In this document: positions 37,140-46,543 of the stretch, one piece after another
Layout of the letters: each line of letters opens with the position of its first letter
Position numbering within the stretch: position 1 is the first letter of the stretch
Assembly (NCBI GenBank): GCA_036500765.1
Contig: DASYBM010000009.1
Location: forward strand, 186,001-250,000
Origin: Candidatus Sulfotelmatobacter sp.
Lineage (GTDB): Bacteria; Acidobacteriota; Terriglobia; Terriglobales; Acidobacteriaceae
Reading direction: 5' to 3'
Length of the DNA stretch: 64,000 bases
Translations under genes and position numbers: made by a program
Notes under the pieces: generated by a model
Seen by the model: only the letters and a program-made list of their open reading frames with translations
What the model was told of the DNA's origin: nothing
Databases searched by the model: none

Positions 37140-37862
37140 ATGCTGCGCCTGAGAAAACACGGGAGCGGGTTATGCGGTCGCAGCCGCCCTCGGCTGTCCG
37201 GTCGAGCGAAGCGCGACAGACTGTCCCTAATTACGATACTGCTGGCACTGGCGCTGCTTTCGGCCTGCCGCATCGACATGCACGTGCAACCTCGCCAGAA
37301 CCCTCTTTCGCGCAGCGATTTCTTTTCCGACCAACGCTCGGAGCGCCCGATCGTCGAGGGCACCGTGGCTCGCGGGCAACTGCACGAAGACAATTACTTC
37401 TATACCGGCAAGATCGGAAATAATCCCGGCGACGTCATGCCCTTCCCGGCGACCAAAGAAATTCTCGAACGCGGCCGCGAGCGCTTCAATATTTTCTGCG
37501 CGCCCTGCCATTCGCGGCTCGGAGATGGCAACGGTTTCGTACCGTCGCGGGGATTCTCGCGCATGCCGCCTTCCTTTCACATTCAACGGCTGCGGAACGC
37601 TCCAGTTGGATATTTCTTCGACGTGATCACCGAAGGCTTCGGGATCATGCCGGACTATGCGTCGCAGATTCCGCCTCAGGATCGCTGGGACATTGTGGCT
37701 TACGTGCGGGCGTTGCAGTTGAGCCAGAACGCGACCATGGCCGACGTACCCGCGGGCGAGAAGGTTCCGTCCGAACCACCGCAGTTCCGCGAGCCCGGAT
37801 CGGGCGCGACGATGCCCGTGGTTGTGCCGGAAACCAACTCGAGAGCAGAGGAAGCGAAATAG
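37140..37862 (+). CDS. actE: Alternative complex III monohaem cytochrome c lipoprotein
   Basis: A 240-residue cytochrome c of ACIII. Lipoprotein signal with LLSAC, Cys43 being the lipidated residue; haem site CAPCH at 120-124 and the distal Met170 in GIMPDYA. It delivers electrons to the cytochrome domain of CoxB. The N-region before the hydrophobic core is unusually long and basic (residues 1-28) because a double-hairpin repeat (37181-37217) is translated there. There is no other start in frame after the repeat, so the repeat seems to be part of the gene product's signal peptide. Starts directly after the actD stop; actF follows after 2 nt. Confidence 0.92.
   Translation: MLRLRKHGSGLCGRSRPRLSGRAKRDRLSLITILLALALLSACRIDMHVQPRQNPLSRSDFFSDQRSERPIVEGTVARGQLHEDNYFYTGKIGNNPGDVMPFPATKEILERGRERFNIFCAPCHSRLGDGNGFVPSRGFSRMPPSFHIQRLRNAPVGYFFDVITEGFGIMPDYASQIPPQDRWDIVAYVRALQLSQNATMADVPAGEKVPSEPPQFREPGSGATMPVVVPETNSRAEEAK
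37181..37217. repeat. Double-hairpin repeat inside actE
   Basis: CAGCCG/CGGCTG with a CCCT loop (37181-37196), then GTCGAGC/GCGCGAC with a GAA loop (37201-37217). It resembles the pair of hairpins at 62864-62898 and lies in the signal-peptide coding part of actE. Confidence 0.65.
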
Positions 37863-37864
37863 CT

Positions 37865-39088
37865 ATGAGCGCGGCGCCCTCGAAACAACTCGACTTGACG
37901 CCCCCGCCAGTGGTGAAAACCCTGGCGCAGCGGTCGTTGATCATCGGCCTCGTATTCGGCGTTGGCGCGGTCATCCTCGCTTTCATCCGGCCGACGGAGT
38001 TTTATCGCGCCTATCTGCTCGGCTTTATGGAGTGGCTCGGAGTAGCCCTGGGCTCCATGGCCATCATCATGATCCGCCATCTCACCGGCGGAGGGTGGGG
38101 CGTGGTCGTTCGCCGCATCCAGGGCGCTGCCATGCGGACTCTGCCAGGGCTCGCATTGCTGTTCGTTCCGATCGCGCTTGGAATGAACAAGCTGTATATC
38201 TGGGCGCAGCCTCTGGAAAATGTTTCCGACAAACATCTGCGTGAGCACCTGAAAGACATTACGCAGACGTATCTGACGAAGACGGGATTCGTCTATCGCG
38301 CCGTCATTTATTTCGCCATCTGGAATCTGCTTTCCTACCTGTTGTCGAAATGGTCGAAGGAAGGCGACCTGCCCGGCGCCCGCGATAACTCGGATCGCTT
38401 CAAAGCGGTTGCCGGACCCGGCCTCATCCTCTATGGTTTCACCGTCTCTTTCGCCGCGATTGACTGGGTGATGTCGCTGGATCCGAGCTGGATTTCGACT
38501 ATTTTTGGGCTAGTGATCCTCATCGGCCAGGTGCTCGCCGCCATGTGCTTCGCGGTGGTTATCGAGCGCATTCTCTTCAATTACAAACCCATGTCGGAGA
38601 TGCTGACTCCCGACTTCGTTCACGATCACGGCAAGTGGATGCTGGCCTTCACGATGGTCTGGGCCTACTTCAACTATTCGCAGTGGCTGATCATCTGGGC
38701 CGGCAATTTGCCCGCTGAGATCACATATTACATGACGCGACTGCACGGCGGCTGGGGGTATGTTGGGCTGTTCATCGTGATCTTCCACTTCGCGGTTCCG
38801 TTTGGAATTTTGCTGTCGCGCCCCTTCAAGCGCAATATTTACAAGTTGGTCTGGCTGGCGACTTGGCTGCTGCTGATGCGCTTTGTGGATCTGTTCTGGA
38901 TCATCGAGCCGAATTTTTCAAAGACGTTCCAATTCACTTTGGCGGATCTCGTCGTGCCGGTGGCGATCGGCGCGTTGTGGATGGCTTATTTCTTTCACAA
39001 TCTTGGAGGGCTGCCGCTTTTGCCGGCTTTTGATCCGACAGCGGTCGAAGTTCTGCAACCGGAGCATCACCATCCGGAGAATGCGTGA
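37865..39088 (+). CDS. actF: Alternative complex III NrfD-like subunit ActF
   Basis: A 407-residue membrane protein with about ten helices, a paralogue of ActC within the NrfD superfamily; in known ACIII structures it pairs with ActC but carries no quinol site of its own. Seen: SLIIGLVFGVGAVILAF, the SFAAIDWVMSLDPSWISTIFG motif, ERILFNYKPMSEMLTPDFVHD and the YFHNLGGLPLLP-like end region, all in family order. The C-terminus is His-rich (EHHHPENA). Follows actE by 2 nt. Confidence 0.92.
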   Translation: MSAAPSKQLDLTPPPVVKTLAQRSLIIGLVFGVGAVILAFIRPTEFYRAYLLGFMEWLGVALGSMAIIMIRHLTGGGWGVVVRRIQGAAMRTLPGLALLFVPIALGMNKLYIWAQPLENVSDKHLREHLKDITQTYLTKTGFVYRAVIYFAIWNLLSYLLSKWSKEGDLPGARDNSDRFKAVAGPGLILYGFTVSFAAIDWVMSLDPSWISTIFGLVILIGQVLAAMCFAVVIERILFNYKPMSEMLTPDFVHDHGKWMLAFTMVWAYFNYSQWLIIWAGNLPAEITYYMTRLHGGWGYVGLFIVIFHFAVPFGILLSRPFKRNIYKLVWLATWLLLMRFVDLFWIIEPNFSKTFQFTLADLVVPVAIGALWMAYFFHNLGGLPLLPAFDPTAVEVLQPEHHHPENA

Positions 39089-39140
39089 TTTCAGGAACAT
39101 GGTTTAGGAAAGCGATTCAGAGAACATAATTTCAACAAGC
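39087..39140 (+). repeat. 27-nt double repeat filling the actF downstream gap
   Basis: Two 27-nt units, 39087-39113 and 39114-39140, agree at 17 positions (shared GATT, GAACAT, TTT and AAGC blocks). The second ends exactly before the ATG at 39141. Confidence 0.6.
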
Positions 39141-39644
39141 ATGAGCAACGAAGCCAATCACGCGAATTCCAGCGGGCCCGGGAACTATGAGCATAGCGAC
39201 ATCGGGGCGGCGGGAGTCTTGTATTTCCTCCTTGGTCTCGTTATCGCTGGAGTGCTCGTTTACTTCATTGTGGATGGGGTCTATTCGTATCTGGACAAAC
39301 ATTCCGAGGCTCAGCAGGCTCCAGTGAATCCGTTAGTCACCAATGCACCGGCGGACACGCGGCTCATTCCGAAGGATTATCCGAAAGAAGCATTTCCCAA
39401 TCCGAGGCTGGAAGACGATGAGCGCGGACAGTTGAATGGAATTCGTCTCAAGGAAGAGCAGACCCTGAGCACTTACGACTACATCGATAAGAACGCCGGC
39501 ACGGTGCGCATCCCAATTGATCGGGCGATGGAATTGATCGCGCAGCGCGGACTGCCGACGCGGGCCCAGGGGGCGCCTAAGGAATCGGCGACTCCACTGC
39601 CGGCTCCAACTCAGCCGGCAAAGAAAAAGGGGACGAAGAAGTGA
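39141..39644 (+). CDS. Unknown membrane-anchored protein of the ACIII-cox cluster
   Basis: A 167-residue protein with one membrane helix (about residues 25-47, GVLYFLLGLVIAGVLVYFIV), then a periplasmic part with Pro-rich stretches and the conserved-looking LNGIRLKEEQTLSTYDYIDKN and VRIPIDRAMELIAQRGLPTR, and a Lys-rich end. The last motif resembles a short segment found beside cytochrome oxidase genes in related bacteria, but I know no function. Overlaps sco by 4 nt (GTGA), so it is translated with it. Candidate ACIII-oxidase supercomplex or assembly factor. Confidence 0.75.
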   Translation: MSNEANHANSSGPGNYEHSDIGAAGVLYFLLGLVIAGVLVYFIVDGVYSYLDKHSEAQQAPVNPLVTNAPADTRLIPKDYPKEAFPNPRLEDDERGQLNGIRLKEEQTLSTYDYIDKNAGTVRIPIDRAMELIAQRGLPTRAQGAPKESATPLPAPTQPAKKKGTKK

Positions 39645-40531
39645 ATGGTTCGAAACACAATTCGATGTCTTGGGCGCTAATGTTGTTAACGGTCGCGCTG
39701 CTGGCTGCGACCGCCTGGGGACAGGGAATGAGCAAGGACATCATATCGCCGCCGGCGAATGTACGGCCGCCCTACTTGCAGAATGTGGGCATCGAGCAGC
39801 ATCTCGATGGTCAGGTGCCGCCAGACCTTGCCTTTGTCGATGACAGCGGACGCGCGGTCAAGATGGGCGACTATTTCGGAAAGAAGCCACTGATTCTTAA
39901 CCTGGTCTACTACAACTGCACCATGCTGTGCGGGGAAGCGCTCGCCGGACTGAGCGCCTCCATGAAGATGATTAAGTTCAATGTGGGCGACGAGTTTGAC
40001 GTGGTTACGGTGAGCTTCAATCCGAACGAAACTCCGGCCATCGCCGCCGAGAAAAAGAAAGATTGCCTCAAACGCTATGGCCGCACTGGGGCCGCATCCG
40101 GCTGGCATTTTCTGACCGGGCCGGCGGAATCGATCAACGCTTTGACCAAGGCTGTCGGCTTTCAGTATCAATACGATCCCAAGAATAATCAGTATGCGCA
40201 CGCCACCGCCATCATGGTGTTGACGCCGCAAGGCCGCATTTCGCGCTATTTCTACGGAGTGGATTATCCGCCGAAAGACTTGCGCATGGGATTGGTGGAA
40301 GCCTCACAAGGCGAGATCGGCAATGCGGTCGACGCCGTGCTGCTGTACTGCTATCACTATGATCCGGCGACGGGAAAATACGGCGCGATCATCGGCAATA
40401 TTCTGCGGCTCGGGGCCGGGCTGACCATATTGCTGCTCGGGGGGCTGCTGTTCATTCTGTTCCGCTTGGATAAGGCCGCACAGCGGAGGATTTCGAATCA
40501 GCCGTCGCTGGGGAAGGCACGTCCGATTTAG
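39641..40531 (+). CDS. sco: SCO1/SenC copper chaperone
   Basis: Thioredoxin-fold copper chaperone that loads the CuA site of CoxB. The copper pair is Cys93 and Cys97 (NCTMLCGEAL, CxxxC), and the third ligand is probably the His in QYAHATAIM. N-terminal signal sequence or anchor (residues 8-27) and, less usual, a C-terminal membrane helix (about 252-276) after the SCO domain, so the protein is held in the membrane at the far end. GTG start inside the preceding stop (GTGA overlap). The stop is followed by a TAG ladder up to coxB. Confidence 0.88.
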   Translation: MNGSKHNSMSWALMLLTVALLAATAWGQGMSKDIISPPANVRPPYLQNVGIEQHLDGQVPPDLAFVDDSGRAVKMGDYFGKKPLILNLVYYNCTMLCGEALAGLSASMKMIKFNVGDEFDVVTVSFNPNETPAIAAEKKKDCLKRYGRTGAASGWHFLTGPAESINALTKAVGFQYQYDPKNNQYAHATAIMVLTPQGRISRYFYGVDYPPKDLRMGLVEASQGEIGNAVDAVLLYCYHYDPATGKYGAIIGNILRLGAGLTILLLGGLLFILFRLDKAAQRRISNQPSLGKARPI

Positions 40532-40594
40532 GCGGAGCCGATTAAACCAGACTGACTTAGCGAAACTGAGGCTAGTAAAACTGAAGTTAGCAAA
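40516..40594 (+). repeat. Stop-codon ladder between sco and coxB
   Basis: The sco end (TCCGATTTAG) is followed by units ending in TAG: CAGACTGACTTAG (40548-40560), CGAAACTGAGGCTAG (40561-40575), TAAAACTGAAGTTAG (40576-40590), with a more decayed unit at 40532-40547. The whole 65-nt gap consists of such units. Confidence 0.75.
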
Positions 40595-40596
40595 AT

Positions 40597-41591
<995 letters not shown>

Positions 41592-41595
<4 letters not shown>

Positions 41596-43244
41596 GTATG
41601 GCAACTGCAACCGCCGTTAAACCCGTTGAGCGCGAGAATTATCTGAATAAAGAGTACGGGGTCGGCTCCTGGCTGTTGACCACCGACCACAAGCGCATTG
41701 CGCTTCTCTACCTGATCTCGATCACCTTCTTCTTTTTTATAGGCGGTTTTTTCGCGTTACTCATTCGGCTCGAATTGCTCACTCCCGCAGGCGACCTCGT
41801 CCAGGCCGACACCTACAACAAGCTTTTCACGCAGCACGGCCAGATAATGGTCTTCTTCTTCCTCATCCCATCGATCCCGGCTGTGCTCGGCAACTTTCTG
41901 GTGCCCATGATGGTAGGCGCCAAAGATCTCGCCTTTCCGCGAATCAACCTGTTGAGCTGGTATCTCTACATCATCGGTGGCGCGATGATGGTGCATTGCA
42001 TGCTGACCGGCGGCGTCGACACCGGCTGGACCTTTTACACTCCGTTCAGTACGGCCTTCAGCAATACCAAAGTCATTGAAGCTGGACTGGCCATCTTCGT
42101 TGCCGGATTCTCGTCGATCCTCACCGGCTTGAATTTCGTGGTCACCATCCATCGTATGCGCGCCCCCGGCATGACTTGGTCGCGCCTGCCCCTGTTCATT
42201 TGGGCGCATTACGCCACCAGCATCATCCAGATTCTCGGTACCCCCATCATCGCCATCACTTTGGTCCTGGTGATTGCCGAACGCGCCCTGCATCTCGGAA
42301 TCTTCGATCCTAAACTGGGTGGAGATCCGCTGCTGTTTCAGCATTTGTTCTGGTTCTATTCCCATCCCGCCGTCTACATTATGATTCTGCCTTCGATGGG
42401 AGTCGTCACCGAAATCATCGCGTGTTTCGCGCGCAAGCGCATCTTCGGGTACAGCTTCGTCGCTTTCTCCTCGATCGCGATCGCGGTCTTCGGTTTCCTG
42501 GTGTGGGCGCATCACATGTTTGTGGCTGGAATCTCCGTTTACGCGGCTCTGGTCTTCTCCATTTTGAGCTACGCCGTAGCGGTACCCTCAGCTGTAAAAG
42601 TCTTCAACTGGACGGCGACTCTCTACAAGGGGTCCATCCGTTACGACGCGCCCATGCTCTACGCTTTCGGGTTCATTGGCCTGTTTACGATGGGCGGCCT
42701 GACCGGACTATTTCTCGCTGCCCTCGGCATTGACGTTCACGTCCACGACACTTATTTTGTAATCGCGCATTTTCATTACATCATGGTTGGCGGCGCGGTC
42801 ATGGGATATCTCGGCGGGATGCACTTCTGGTGGCCGAAGATTTCCGGCAAGCTCTATCCTGAAGGATGGGCGCGCCTCGCCGCGCTGATCGTATTTATCG
42901 GCTTCAATCTGACATTCTTCCCGCAGTTCATCCTCGGCTATCTCGGTATGCCGCGGCGCTATTACCAATATCCGCCTGAGTTCCAGGTGCTGAATGTGCT
43001 CTCAACCGCCGGTGCGACGGTGCTCGCCGTCGGATATTTGCTGCCCATGTGTTATTTCCTGTGGTCGATGCGCTACGGCAAGCCGGCGCCGGATAATCCC
43101 TGGAACGCCGCCGGGCTGGAATGGCAGACACAATCGCCGCCGACGACTTTTAATTTTGAGAAGGAACCGGTTGTGACCTGGGAAGCTTACAACTACGAAG
43201 AGATCGACGCTCGCACAGGCGGGGAGGCTCCTATTGTCGGATAG
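41592..43244 (+). CDS. coxA: Cytochrome c oxidase subunit I, A2 type
   Basis: Catalytic haem-copper subunit that reduces O2 to water and pumps protons. 550 residues, about 12 helices. Haem a ligands His82 and His395, haem a3 ligand His393, CuB ligands His258, His307 and His308, with Tyr262 as the cross-linked Tyr. Helix VI reads YSHPAVY (Tyr256, Ser257) where A1 enzymes have a Glu (HPEVY), so this is an A2-type oxidase with the YS proton-channel motif. Lys335 in [11 protein letters not shown] is the K-channel lysine. Overlaps coxB by 4 nt and coxC by 11 nt. Confidence 0.96.
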
Positions 43245-43950
43245 TACAGTCAGCGCGACCGTCCACGGCGAAGCGCATGCGCAGAATCCGGCGCTGTTGC
43301 ATCATTTCGCCACCGAAGAGCAGCAGCGTGACGCATCGAACTTAGGCATGTGGATTTTTCTGGCCACTGAAGTCATGTTCTTCGGCGGACTCTTCTGCGC
43401 CTATTTAATCTATCGCGGCTGGTACTTCGACGATTTCGCGGCGGCCAGCACTTCCATCGACGCTCTTCTCGGGGGCACGAACACGGCCGTGCTGATCTGT
43501 AGCAGCTTGACGGTTGTGCTCGCCATCTGGGCGGCGCAGACATCGCGACGAGGAATGCTGTTGAGCATGCTCGTTCTTACGATGATTTTCGGCATGGCGT
43601 TTCTTGGCATCAAAGGCAAGGAATACAAGGATAAATTCGACGAGCACCACGTGCCGGGCGCGTCCTTCAGCTTTGACCACGTCGCCATCCCCAGCCATCC
43701 CGATCAATATGCGAATCCCCGCCACGCTGAGATTTTCTTCGCCCTGTACTTCATCATGACCGGGCTGCACGCGCTGCACATGATTATCGGCCTCGGTATT
43801 TTTACCTGGCTTCTGTGGATGGCGTGGAAGAGACGCTTCACGCCGGAATATCACACCCCGCTCGAAATCGGCGGCCTGTATTGGCACTTCGTCGATATCA
43901 TTTGGATTTACCTGTTCCCTTTGCTTTATTTGATCGATCGGCACCAGTAA
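43234..43950 (+). CDS. coxC: Cytochrome c oxidase subunit III
   Basis: A 238-residue membrane subunit that stabilises CoxA and its proton uptake. Marks: [26 protein letters not shown] at the first helix (key Glu in TEVMFF) and the C-terminal [20 protein letters not shown] loop of about 35 residues ([15 protein letters not shown] to the [14 protein letters not shown] region) splits the helices. Starts at TTG 43234 within the end of coxA. Its last five codons, DRHQ plus stop, are re-copied several times downstream. Confidence 0.93.
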   Translation: MSDSTVSATVHGEAHAQNPALLHHFATEEQQRDASNLGMWIFLATEVMFFGGLFCAYLIYRGWYFDDFAAASTSIDALLGGTNTAVLICSSLTVVLAIWAAQTSRRGMLLSMLVLTMIFGMAFLGIKGKEYKDKFDEHHVPGASFSFDHVAIPSHPDQYANPRHAEIFFALYFIMTGLHALHMIIGLGIFTWLLWMAWKRRFTPEYHTPLEIGGLYWHFVDIIWIYLFPLLYLIDRHQ

Positions 43951-44016
43951 GATTGGCAAAAGTAATTTTGGCACAAGTGAGATCGGTACGATAAGACGGG
44001 CGCAAGTGAGGTAGGC
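43936..44016 (+). repeat. 15-nt stop-codon ladder between coxC and coxD
   Basis: The coxC end GATCGGCACCAGTAA (43936-43950) is followed by GATTGGCAAAAGTAA (43951), TTTTGGCACAAGTGA (43966), GATCGGTACGATAA (43981), GACGGGCGCAAGTGA (43995) and a partial GGTAGGC right before the coxD ATG. Every unit ends in a stop codon; the 66-nt gap is nothing but ladder. Confidence 0.92.
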
Positions 44017-44310
44017 ATGTCAAACCATTCGAAATCATCGCCGCTCCCAACTTACTTCTCCGTATGGGGAGCCCTGCTGCTGGGCACGTTTCTCACGTAT
44101 GAAGCCGCGAAGCTGGATCTTGGTCATTTCAACGCCGCAGTGGCGCTGATCATTGCCACCACGAAGGCGCTACTGGTCGCGCTATTCTTCATGCACCTGA
44201 AGGGCGCACACGAAAAGCTGCTTAAGCTGGTCGTGATATCGACGATATTCTTTCTCTTCATTCTGCTCGTGCTCTCGATGGCCGACTACAGCACCCGCCT
44301 TTTGAGCTAA
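44017..44310 (+). CDS. coxD: Cytochrome c oxidase subunit IV (caa3 type)
   Basis: A 97-residue protein with three predicted helices, as in prokaryotic cytochrome c oxidase subunit IV/CtaF. Marks are YFSVWGALLLGTFLTYEAAKLDLG and IIATTKALLVALFFMHLKG, the latter being the family's most conserved helix. It completes the oxidase. The end (GAGCTAA) is followed by two short ACAAG..AA copies at 44311-44330. Last gene of the cluster; hslV follows with its own promoter. Confidence 0.9.
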   Translation: MSNHSKSSPLPTYFSVWGALLLGTFLTYEAAKLDLGHFNAAVALIIATTKALLVALFFMHLKGAHEKLLKLVVISTIFFLFILLVLSMADYSTRLLS

Positions 44311-44391
44311 ACAAGATTAAACAAGTCGAACCTTGGCGCTTCGATGCGGCCTAAGCCAGGCCCGTCGCTGTTATAATTGGGGATTGCGCTC

Positions 44392-44934
44392 ATGACTACG
44401 AAGCGACTGATTCGATCCACTACAGTTTTGTCGGTGCGGCGGGATGGGAAGGTTGTTCTGGCCGGCGACGGCCAGGTCACGCTCGGCGAGTCAGTAATCA
44501 AGCATTCGGCGAAGAAGATCCGGCGCCTCTATAACGACAAGATCGTGGCAGGATTTGCCGGGTCGACGGCGGATGCGTTTACTCTGTTCAGCCGCTTTGA
44601 GGCGAAACTGGAGCAGTATCACGGAAACCTGGGGCGCGCTGCGGTGGAACTGGCGCGAGACTGGCGCACCGACAAGTTTCTGCGCCATCTGGAAGCGCTG
44701 CTGCTGGTGTGTGACAAAGAGCAGACGTTTCTGCTGAGCGGGCAGGGCGACGTGATCGAGCCGGATGGGGCGGTTGCGGCGATCGGCAGCGGCGGCCCTT
44801 ATGCGCAAGCCGCGGCGCAGGCCCTCGCAGAGCACACGGAACTGCCCGCCCGGCAGATTGCCGAAGAAGCCATGAAGATTGCGGGCAAGATGTGCATCTA
44901 TACCAATGACCGAGTAACGATTGAAGAATTGTAG
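44392..44934 (+). CDS. hslV: ATP-dependent protease peptidase subunit HslV
   Basis: Peptidase ring of the HslUV (ClpQY) protease, a threonine protease. The mature N-terminus aligns with STTVLSVRR, making Thr10 the catalytic residue after removal of a nine-residue propeptide (MTTKRLIRS), where E. coli only loses Met. Also seen: [18 protein letters not shown], and the [12 protein letters not shown] metal-site segment. ATG 44392 lies eight bases after GGGGA; a TATAAT at 44372-44377 suggests a promoter and a very short leader, and it rules out the in-frame TTG at 44377. hslU follows after a 79-bp gap. Confidence 0.93.
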   Translation: MTTKRLIRSTTVLSVRRDGKVVLAGDGQVTLGESVIKHSAKKIRRLYNDKIVAGFAGSTADAFTLFSRFEAKLEQYHGNLGRAAVELARDWRTDKFLRHLEALLLVCDKEQTFLLSGQGDVIEPDGAVAAIGSGGPYAQAAAQALAEHTELPARQIAEEAMKIAGKMCIYTNDRVTIEEL

Positions 44935-44936
44935 AG

Positions 44937-45007
44937 GTCGTTGGTCGCTCGTCGTTGGTCGTTAGCCAAAACCTAACGCGGACGACGAACGGCCATCGAC
45001 AAACGAC
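44937..45007. repeat. GTCGTTG tandem and inverted repeat between hslV and hslU
   Basis: A 25-nt arm (44937-44961) made of two GTCGTTGGTCG copies, and an inverted arm at 44983-45007 matching at 20 of 25 positions. It fills the gap and could fold in hslVU mRNA. Confidence 0.65.
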
Positions 45008-45013
45008 TGATTT

Positions 45014-46435
45014 ATGGCCATTTACCTTCCCTCCACTGCCGAAGAAGAACAGCTTGCGCTGGATGAACTCACTCCGCGCGAGATTGTGGTTGAACTCGAC
45101 AAACACGTGATTGGGCAGAAGGATGCCAAGCGCGCGGTGGCGATTGCGCTGCGCAACCGCATGCGCCGCCAGAAACTCGCTCCCGAACTGGCGGAAGAGA
45201 TTATTCCGAAAAATATCATCATGATCGGGCCGACGGGCGTTGGCAAGACGGAGATTGCGCGGCGGTTGGCCAAGCTGGCGAATTCTCCATTCTTGAAAGT
45301 CGAGGCCTCCAAATTTACCGAGGTCGGTTATGTCGGGCGCGACGTGGAGTCGATGGTGCGCGATCTGGTGGAAATCGCCATCGACAACGTGCGCGAAGAA
45401 AAGCTTGAGGACGTCGCCGATAAAGCGGAGTTGAACGCGGAAGAGCGGCTGCTGGATATCCTGCTGCCGCCCTCGCCGGCGCCGCGGGTCGACGGGACTT
45501 CGGCGACTGCTGGTGGTGTCGTGATCGATGGAAGCACATCTCTGGCGGAATCTTCGAACCGGACGCGCGAAAAACTACGGCAGCAATTGCGCGAAGGAAA
45601 ACTCGACGACCGCATGGTGGAGATCGATGTTCGCGAACGCAATTTTCCGTCGTTTGAAATTCTGACCAATCAAGGCGCGGAAGAAATGGACGTCAACATC
45701 AAAGACATGTTGCCGAACATCTTCGGGCAGCGCACCAAAAAGCGGAAGATGAAGGTCAACGAGGCGTTCGAATATCTGATTCAGGAAGAAGAGCAGCGGC
45801 TCATCGATATGGATCAGGTCACGCGGATGGCGATTGACCGCGTGGAGAATTCTGGGATCGTCTTTCTGGACGAGATCGACAAGATCGCAGGCCGCGAAGG
45901 CGGTCACGGGCCGGACGTTTCGCGCGAAGGCGTGCAGCGGGATATTCTTCCGATCGTCGAGGGCACGACTGTAAACACGCGCTATGGCATGGTCCGGACC
46001 GATCACATTCTGTTTGTTGCGGCGGGGGCGTTTCACGTTTCAAAACCGAGCGATCTGATCCCGGAACTCCAGGGACGATTCCCAATTCGCGTCGAGTTGC
46101 AATCGCTGACCATGGAAGACTTCGTCCGCATTCTTACCGAGCCGAAGTCATCGCTGGTGAAGCAGTATACGGCGCTGCTGGAAACCGAAGGAGTCAAGCT
46201 GGAGTTCACCAAAGAGGCGCTGGATGAGATTGCGCACTTCGCCTTCCGGGTGAACGAGAGCACGGAAAATATCGGCGCGCGGCGGCTCCACACGATCATG
46301 GAGCGGGTGTTGGACGAGCTGAGTTTTAACGCGCCCGAGAAAAAAGGCGAGCAGGTTACGATTGACGCCGAGTATGTCCGCAAGATGCTGACGGACATCG
46401 TGAAAGATCAGGACTTGTCACGGTACATTCTGTAG
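45014..46435 (+). CDS. hslU: HslU ATPase subunit of the HslUV protease
   Basis: AAA+ unfoldase that feeds proteins to HslV. 473 residues. N-terminal [15 protein letters not shown] box, Walker A GPTGVGKT at 72-79, the pore GYVGRD motif, the intermediate domain (about 115-245, where family members vary), Walker [12 protein letters not shown], sensor regions and the C-terminal SRYIL tail that docks into HslV. Translated with hslV. Confidence 0.95.
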   Translation: MAIYLPSTAEEEQLALDELTPREIVVELDKHVIGQKDAKRAVAIALRNRMRRQKLAPELAEEIIPKNIIMIGPTGVGKTEIARRLAKLANSPFLKVEASKFTEVGYVGRDVESMVRDLVEIAIDNVREEKLEDVADKAELNAEERLLDILLPPSPAPRVDGTSATAGGVVIDGSTSLAESSNRTREKLRQQLREGKLDDRMVEIDVRERNFPSFEILTNQGAEEMDVNIKDMLPNIFGQRTKKRKMKVNEAFEYLIQEEEQRLIDMDQVTRMAIDRVENSGIVFLDEIDKIAGREGGHGPDVSREGVQRDILPIVEGTTVNTRYGMVRTDHILFVAAGAFHVSKPSDLIPELQGRFPIRVELQSLTMEDFVRILTEPKSSLVKQYTALLETEGVKLEFTKEALDEIAHFAFRVNESTENIGARRLHTIMERVLDELSFNAPEKKGEQVTIDAEYVRKMLTDIVKDQDLSRYIL

Positions 46436-46445
46436 GAAATCTGAG

Positions 46446-46516
46446 CCACAGAGGGACACAGAGAGCACGGAGGGAAAAAAGCGGATTCCTCAGTGTTACT
46501 CTGTGTCCCTTTGTGG
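46446..46516. repeat. CCACAGAGGGACACAG inverted repeat
   Basis: An 18-nt arm (46446-46463) and its inverted copy (46499-46516) match at 17 of 18 positions, with a 35-nt spacer. It lies between hslU and the aminotransferase gene and may act as a weak terminator. Related CCACAGAGGGCGC fragments are near 16792 and 29236, and decayed GCAAAGGACGC copies near 56478. Confidence 0.75.
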
Positions 46517-46543
46517 TTTCGCTTTTGATTTTCAAATCCGACT

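Noticed and set aside
41757..42515. Minus-strand ORF of 252 codons within coxA
   Set aside because: Acidic, His/Asp/Glu-rich antisense product of a membrane gene; coxA is certain.
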